Positions 6,276-9,334 of a DNA stretch of 9,334 bases are shown here, piece by piece (positions within the stretch are counted from its first letter, which is position 1; every line of letters begins with the position of its first letter). Position numbers and translations under genes: made by a program. Under the pieces are notes generated by a model. It saw nothing but the letters and a program-made list of their open reading frames with translations. It was not told the DNA's origin and did not search any database. The DNA comes from Sporomusa sp. (lineage in GTDB: Bacteria > Bacillota_C > Negativicutes > Sporomusales > Sporomusaceae): contig JAQSXM010000102.1 of NCBI GenBank assembly GCA_029256645.1, forward strand, positions 1-9,334, given 5' to 3'.

Positions 6276-6304
6276 TTGAAACAAGCAACGTTTCGATTTA
6301 TAGT
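6276..6304 (+). promoter_or_regulatory. Sigma-A promoter for the GNAT-ubiX operon
   Basis: TTGAAA (6276-6281), 17 bases, TATAGT (6299-6304): each box differs from consensus by one base. RNA would start near 6311, about 55 bases before the GTG start. A short inverted repeat, GAAAC (6278-6282) and GTTTC (6290-6294), lies over the -35 and spacer and might be an operator. Confidence 0.7.
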
Positions 6305-6366
6305 ATGATTTGTAAATAATATTTAGGCCTGTAGGCAACCTCTTAGTCCAGGGAAGGCGGATTAGC

Positions 6367-7194
6367 GTGATTAGATTGTTGACAGGCGGCGATATCTGCG
6401 AGGTCAAGGCGTATCTGGAACGAAATTATTTAGAAACAGTATTTCTTAATGGAAATATTATACGCTGTGGAATTGACAATAACAGAATAAACCGCCGCTG
6501 TGGGGATTACTATGGCTATTTTGAAGCTGGCATACTAAAGGGCATATTGACCTTTTTTAACTTAGGCAGTGTTATCCCGCATTTTGAGGTGCCAGGCGCC
6601 GTTAATGGCTTTGTGGAAATAATGCGTCAGCGCCGGTTTGAGGTGCTGGCTGGAATGAAACAGGTTGTAGAACCTCTCAATCTGGCTCTTAGTCAGTATA
6701 AAAAGATTTTAAATTATGAGGATAGTAATTTTCTAATTAACCGGGCGGTTAGGTGGTCGGCTATCCCCCCCTCAGTCCGGATTGCTGATGCGGGAGAGGT
6801 TGAGCGGTCAGCCGCACTGGGGTTTGTTGTCGAAGCCTACCGGCAGGGATTTATGCGCCGGTTTAACAGTGAACTGGCTGCTAAGCTCATTGATGACCGG
6901 GGGCCTGGGGAAGATCTGGTTTTCTTGCTTGAGGGCGGTGTCCCTAAAGCCCAGGCTATTATTCAGGTGACTACCAATCGGATTAGCCAAATTGGCGGCG
7001 TGTATACTAGTGAAAGCAGCCGGGGAAAAGGCTACTGTAAAATCCTTATTGCTGAATTATGCCGCCGTATTCAGGGCTATTGTAAACTACCGGTGCTTAT
7101 GGTGCGGAAAGATAATGTGCCTGCTGGTAAGGCCTATCAAGCTAGCGGCTTTACTCATTATGACGACTACTTAATTATAAAATACAGCGTTTGA
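6367..7194 (+). CDS. GNAT family N-acetyltransferase, two-domain type
   Basis: A 275-residue protein whose C-terminal half is a GNAT fold. The acetyl-CoA pyrophosphate loop is SSRGKGYCK (217-225) after a beta-strand ISQIGGVYT, and the domain closes with PVLMVRKDNVPAGKAYQASGF, the usual N-x-x-A-x-x-x-Y-x-x-x-GF ending. The N-terminal half (about 1-135) is less conserved and looks like the substrate-side domain of bacterial 'predicted acetyltransferases' with a DUF4081-like or second GNAT-like unit. The acetyl acceptor is unknown. The start is a GTG with an AAGGCGG sequence six bases upstream. The stop is only 15 bases before ubiX, which has its own SD, so the two form an operon from the promoter at 6276. 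Confidence 0.85.
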   Translation: MIRLLTGGDICEVKAYLERNYLETVFLNGNIIRCGIDNNRINRRCGDYYGYFEAGILKGILTFFNLGSVIPHFEVPGAVNGFVEIMRQRRFEVLAGMKQVVEPLNLALSQYKKILNYEDSNFLINRAVRWSAIPPSVRIADAGEVERSAALGFVVEAYRQGFMRRFNSELAAKLIDDRGPGEDLVFLLEGGVPKAQAIIQVTTNRISQIGGVYTSESSRGKGYCKILIAELCRRIQGYCKLPVLMVRKDNVPAGKAYQASGFTHYDDYLIIKYSV

Positions 7195-7209
7195 ACTGGA
7201 GGATTGATT

Positions 7210-7752
7210 ATGCGGTTAGCTGTTGGTGTCACTGGTGCAAGCGGAGCCATCTATGGCTACACTTTAATAAAAGTGCTTTCTAACCTTGGGGTTGAGGTGC
7301 ATGCCATTTATACTGATATGGGCCGTAAGGTGCTTGAATATGAGTGCGGGCTCACTATGGCGGATATCAGCGTCCATGCTACGGTTTATGAAAACTCAGA
7401 CCTGTTTGCCGCATTGGCCAGCGGATCGTTCAAAACAGGCGGTATGGTCGTTGTGCCCTGTTCAATGCATACATTAGGTGCTCTGGCAACGGCCAGTGGA
7501 CGAGACTTACTGACAAGAGCGGCAGATGTTACACTTAAAGAAGGACGGAGACTTGTGGTCGTGCCACGTGAGACGCCGATGACTACCATTCATTTGTCAA
7601 ATATGCTTACTCTAGCCCAGGCTGGTGCAGTGGTTATGCCGGCAGCTCCCGGATTTTCTCATAAGCCGGAAACTGTGGATGATCTAATAAACTGTATGGT
7701 TGGCAAAATGCTGGATATCTTCAACCTGGAACATGTATTATATACGCATTAG
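7210..7752 (+). CDS. ubiX: UbiX/Pad1-family flavin prenyltransferase, divergent
   Basis: A 180-residue flavoprotein-fold enzyme. UbiX joins a dimethylallyl group to FMN, making the prenylated flavin used by UbiD decarboxylases. Visible family motifs are GVTGASGAIYG (6-16) for FMN binding, VVPCSMHTLGALATASG (81-97), AADVTLKEGRRLVVVPRETP (104-123) with the Lys, Arg and Glu of the active site, HLSNML, and APGFSHKP (146-153). In the last motif the family almost always has Tyr (APGFYH); here it is Ser150. The Arg expected 16 residues later is Lys166. ATG 7210 has GGAGG seven bases upstream; the TTG at 7204 is too close to that site. No ubiD is in the window, so any partner lies elsewhere. Confidence 0.88.
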   Translation: MRLAVGVTGASGAIYGYTLIKVLSNLGVEVHAIYTDMGRKVLEYECGLTMADISVHATVYENSDLFAALASGSFKTGGMVVVPCSMHTLGALATASGRDLLTRAADVTLKEGRRLVVVPRETPMTTIHLSNMLTLAQAGAVVMPAAPGFSHKPETVDDLINCMVGKMLDIFNLEHVLYTH

Positions 7753-7791
7753 GGCGAAACTGGCAGGCGTAGTTTGTCAGCGGATTATCTG

Positions 7792-7805
7792 TGGTGAATT
7801 CACCA
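7792..7805. repeat. Perfect 14-bp palindrome, possible operator
   Basis: TGGTGAATTCACCA is identical to its reverse complement. It lies in the 145-base gap between ubiX and the NlpC/P60 gene, about 93 bases before that start codon. Nothing in the window identifies a cognate regulator, and the flanking promoter signals are weak: TTGAGG at 7840 and TATGAC at 7862, spacing 16. Confidence 0.4.
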
Positions 7806-7897
7806 GGGTAGGAGTGCAAATAATGTAAAAAAAGAGGAATTGAGGAAAATTTGCCGAAGAATATGACAAGCTAAATACTGAATCAGAGGTGGATTCT

Positions 7898-8371
7898 ATG
7901 CGGCTATATTGTAAGTTTTGTGCCGTATGCCTAGTGTTTTTTATGCTTGTTTTGGCAAATTCTCCTGTATTTGCTGCGGCGAAGACGCCGGTTAAACAAG
8001 AGTCGATACCAAGCAATATTGTTAAGACTGCAGAAAAATATTTAAAAACACCCTACCGGTTTGGCGGTGAATCCCCTGCCGGATTTGACTGCTCGGGATT
8101 TGTCAAATATGTGTATGACCGGCATGGTAAGAAATTACCGCGTACAACCGATGTTCAGTATAAAACAGGCAAGAAAGTTGCGCGAGCCGGACTTAAGACC
8201 GGAGATTTGGTGTTTTTCGCCACCTATGCATCAGGTGCGTCTCATGTAGGTATTTATACTGGCAATGGCAAATTTATCCACGCCTCTTCCAGTCGTGGCG
8301 TAATGATCAGCCAGCTTAATGAAACCTATTGGAAGCCGCGTTATCTTGGCGCCAGAAGGATAATTAATTAG
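7898..8371 (+). CDS. Secreted NlpC/P60 cell-wall peptidase
   Basis: A 157-residue protein with a signal peptide (residues 1-26 or 28; a basic start, a long hydrophobic core and VFA-AA at the cleavage site) followed directly by an NlpC/P60 domain. The catalytic residues are all present: Cys65 in FDCSGFV, His116 in ASHVGIY and His128 in FIHASSS. The family cleaves peptide stems of peptidoglycan, usually gamma-D-Glu to diamino acid bonds. There is no SH3, LysM or other wall-binding domain, so this is a minimal enzyme. ATG 7898 follows AGAGGTGG by five bases; GTG 7889 lies inside that site. The stop is 16 bases before the next gene, which has a strong SD, so the two form a transcriptional unit. 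Confidence 0.93.
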   Translation: MRLYCKFCAVCLVFFMLVLANSPVFAAAKTPVKQESIPSNIVKTAEKYLKTPYRFGGESPAGFDCSGFVKYVYDRHGKKLPRTTDVQYKTGKKVARAGLKTGDLVFFATYASGASHVGIYTGNGKFIHASSSRGVMISQLNETYWKPRYLGARRIIN

Positions 8372-8387
8372 CATTGGAGGAGTACCT

Positions 8388-8861
8388 ATGATTTTTGGAC
8401 ACATTTCAACCCTGGAAAAAGATGCACCACTACTTCCCCAGGCCCTTGTCAAAGGGCTTGAGTATCTTGCGAAAACCAACGTGGCTGAGTTGCCTGCCGG
8501 TAAGCATGAGATTGAAGGAAAAGATATTTATGTAGCAATCAATGAATATGAAACCCAGCCACGGGAAGCACGCAGGGCCGAAGCCCATGTTGATTACCTT
8601 GATATTCAGTACCTCATTTCAGGTGAGGAACTGATAGCCTACAGCTTGCTGACAGATGATAATGAGGTTTTGTCTGATGAGCTTGCAGCCAAAGACGCTA
8701 TTTTCTACAAGACTGTCCAACAGGAAACAGACCTGGTTTTAACTGAAGGCATGTACGCAATATTCTTTCCTTGGGATGTGCATCGCCCTAACTGTACTTT
8801 ACATCAGACCTGCAAGGTTAAAAAGGCAGTTGTTAAGATTAAGATGTCGCTGTTGAAATAA
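8388..8861 (+). CDS. YhcH/YjgK/YiaL (NanQ-like) family sugar anomerase-type protein
   Basis: A 157-residue protein matching the YhcH/YjgK/YiaL/EbgC family (DUF386) in length and motifs: the MIFGHI start, AEAHVDYLDIQYLISGEE (about residues 64-81) and MYAIFFPWDVHRPNC (about 125-139), followed by KKAVVKI. This is a cupin-like beta barrel with conserved His and Glu residues that probably bind metal. The Escherichia coli member NanQ (YhcH) is reported to act as a sialic-acid anomerase, and others (EbgC, YiaL) accompany sugar catabolism, so conversion between sugar anomers is the likely chemistry; the sugar is unknown. GGAGGAG lies five bases before the ATG. It follows the NlpC/P60 gene by 16 bases, which may link it to wall-sugar recovery, but that is inference. 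Confidence 0.9.
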   Translation: MIFGHISTLEKDAPLLPQALVKGLEYLAKTNVAELPAGKHEIEGKDIYVAINEYETQPREARRAEAHVDYLDIQYLISGEELIAYSLLTDDNEVLSDELAAKDAIFYKTVQQETDLVLTEGMYAIFFPWDVHRPNCTLHQTCKVKKAVVKIKMSLLK

Positions 8862-8877
8862 CAGGGAGACGAGTTTC

Positions 8878-8919
8878 CGAACGATAATTCTAAAATGATT
8901 CTTAAAGTTCGATTTTTTT
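8878..8919 (+). terminator. Probable intrinsic terminator after the yhcH-like gene
   Basis: CGAAC (8878-8882) pairs with GTTCG (8907-8911) and is followed by ATTTTTTT. The stem is short and the loop long (24 bases), so the call rests mainly on the T run and position. The T run ends just before the -35 of the next promoter. Confidence 0.55.
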
Positions 8920-8920
8920 A

Positions 8921-8950
8921 TTGACATATTTTGTCCACTGCTGGTACAAT
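8921..8950 (+). promoter_or_regulatory. Strong promoter for the purine permease leader
   Basis: A perfect TTGACA (8921-8926) is followed after 18 bases by TACAAT (8945-8950), which also carries the extended -10 TG at 8942-8943. RNA would start near 8957, about ten bases before the guanine aptamer. Confidence 0.85.
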
Positions 8951-8966
8951 ACAAGTAAATAAATAA

Positions 8967-9037
8967 TGCTCGTATATATTTGAGGATATGGCTCAAAAGT
9001 CTCTACCAGGCGACCGTAAATCGCCGGACTACGAGTG
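8967..9037 (+). ncRNA. Guanine riboswitch aptamer (purine class), first of a tandem
   Basis: The three-helix purine aptamer is clear. P1 is CTCGTA (8969-8974) with TACGAG (9030-9035). P2 is TTTGAG (8979-8984) with CTCAAA (8992-8997), closing the loop GATATGG. P3 is GGCGA (9009-9013) with TCGCC (9021-9025), closing CCGTAAA; these two seven-base loops make the diagnostic loop-loop contact. The joining strand TCTCTACC is intact. The specificity base in the 3' joining strand (GAC-TAC) is C9029, equivalent to C74 of the xpt aptamer, which predicts guanine or hypoxanthine rather than adenine binding. Guanine riboswitches normally shut expression off when guanine is abundant. Confidence 0.95.
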
Positions 9038-9041
9038 AAAG

Positions 9042-9145
9042 TGCGCCTAGGGTTCCGCATAGCGTTTATAGGCTGTGGGCTGTGACCAAGTGGCGCAGGT
9101 GTTACTTAGTAACACTACACCGATGGGATAAAAACCCTGGCGGGG
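9042..9145 (+). ncRNA. ykkC-family aptamer, probably PRPP riboswitch (subtype 2b)
   Basis: The conserved ykkC elements appear in order: CTAGGGTTCCG (9047-9057), a GGCTGTGACC stretch (9079-9088), ACACCGATGGGATAAAA (9117-9133) and CCCTGGCGGGG. P1 pairs TGCGCC (9042-9047) with GGCGCA (9092-9097). CATAGC (9058-9063) pairs with GCTGTG (9072-9077), and GTGTTAC (9099-9105) pairs with GTAACAC (9109-9115) as the variable stem. ykkC-like RNAs sense guanidine, ppGpp, PRPP or other nucleotides depending on subtype. The PRPP choice here rests on the guanine aptamer five bases upstream and the purine permease downstream, a pairing already described for PRPP riboswitches. The subtype was not verified base by base. 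PRPP binding is known to turn genes on. Confidence 0.8.
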
Positions 9146-9193
9146 AAGTTTCGCTCTATAGTATCATGCGAAAATTCCCTGTTAGGGTTTTTT
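9130..9193 (+). terminator. Long terminator hairpin overlapping the ykkC aptamer
   Basis: The outer stem is AAAAACCCT (9130-9138) with AGGGTTTTT (9184-9192). Then comes a three-by-three internal loop. The inner stem is GGGGAAGTTTCGC (9142-9154) with GCGAAAATTCCCT (9168-9180), which has one G-A mismatch and one terminal G-T. A T run at 9188-9193 completes the signal. The whole 5' arm to 9145 is also the conserved 3' end of the aptamer, so ligand-bound aptamer and terminator exclude each other, consistent with an ON switch. A separate small hairpin, AGTGTT (9214-9219) with AACACT (9226-9231), lies between it and the permease gene. Confidence 0.88.
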
Positions 9194-9264
9194 GGCGTTT
9201 TCGGATAAGCCGTAGTGTTTAAGGTAACACTCTAACTATACTACCAAAGGGGAGAAAAAGGGAA

Positions 9265-9334
9265 ATGTTGGAAAAATTATTTAAGCTCAGTTCCCGCAAA
9301 ACTGATGTCAAAACTGAGGTAATCGCGGGGATTA
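9265..9334 (+). CDS. NCS2-family purine permease (guanine/hypoxanthine type), 5' end only
   Basis: Only the first 23 codons are inside the window: MLEKLFKLSSRKTDVKTEV followed by IAGI. This closely follows the start of the AzgA/PbuG branch of NCS2 transporters, where LF.L...T.V.TE..AG precedes the first membrane helix. These proton-coupled carriers import guanine, hypoxanthine or adenine. AAAGGGGAG ends ten bases before the ATG. The tandem guanine/ykkC riboswitch directly upstream supports a purine substrate independently of the short protein match. The rest of the gene is beyond the window edge. Confidence 0.85.
   Translation, partial: MLEKLFKLSSRKTDVKTEVIAGI

Noticed and set aside
7753..7779. 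CTGGCA...TGTCAG hairpin after ubiX as a terminator
   Set aside because: Six pairs including a G-U, a nine-base loop and no T tract; too weak to call, so readthrough into the next operon stays possible.
8980..9222. An 80-codon open frame on the + strand across the permease leader
   Set aside because: It lies wholly over the guanine and ykkC aptamers and the terminator, whose base pairing fully explains the sequence. It has no SD, and its composition is unlike a protein.

Overview
The window reads as chromosomal DNA of a moderately low-GC Bacillota. The signs are strong AGGAGG-type ribosome binding sites, TTG and GTG starts, SAM-I and guanine riboswitches ending in intrinsic terminators, and sigma-A type promoters. 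The gene set (PIG-V-like GT-C enzyme, long-form RsgA, UbiX, DJ-1/PfpI protein) would suit the Negativicutes (Sporomusa/Pelosinus-like), but that placement is an inference. Every gene is on the + strand. I saw no mobile element, CRISPR array, tRNA or rRNA.

Layout. 1-270 is the 3' end of a histidine phosphatase gene, followed at 329-1507 by a multi-spanning GT-C (PIG-V-like) glycosyltransferase. A promoter and a SAM-I (S-box) riboswitch with a terminator (1512-1710) control a free-standing tandem-ACT protein that resembles the regulatory C-terminus of aspartokinase, plus a 55-codon gene of unknown role. A DJ-1/PfpI gene (2583-3152) has its own promoter, with a palindrome over the -35, and its own terminator. 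A structured leader (3246-3458) containing a possible 20-residue peptide precedes a long-form rsgA (3459-4517). An acyl-CoA ligase gene (4723-6192) sits between hairpins. A promoter at 6276 drives a GNAT acetyltransferase-ubiX pair (6367-7752). An NlpC/P60 secreted hydrolase and a YhcH/NanQ-like protein form another pair (7898-8861).

The window ends with a 403-base gene-free stretch (8862-9264). It is filled by a terminator, a strong promoter, a guanine riboswitch, a ykkC-family aptamer (most likely the PRPP subtype) and one long terminator hairpin. This tandem RNA leads into the first 23 codons of an NCS2-family purine permease, so purine uptake is probably controlled jointly by guanine (off) and PRPP (on).

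The most interesting content is regulatory RNA: the tandem guanine/ykkC leader, the SAM switch on a catalytic-domain-free aspartokinase-like regulator whose ribosome binding site lies inside the terminator stem, and the alternative helices in front of rsgA. The UbiX homologue also lacks two residues that are nearly invariant in the family.
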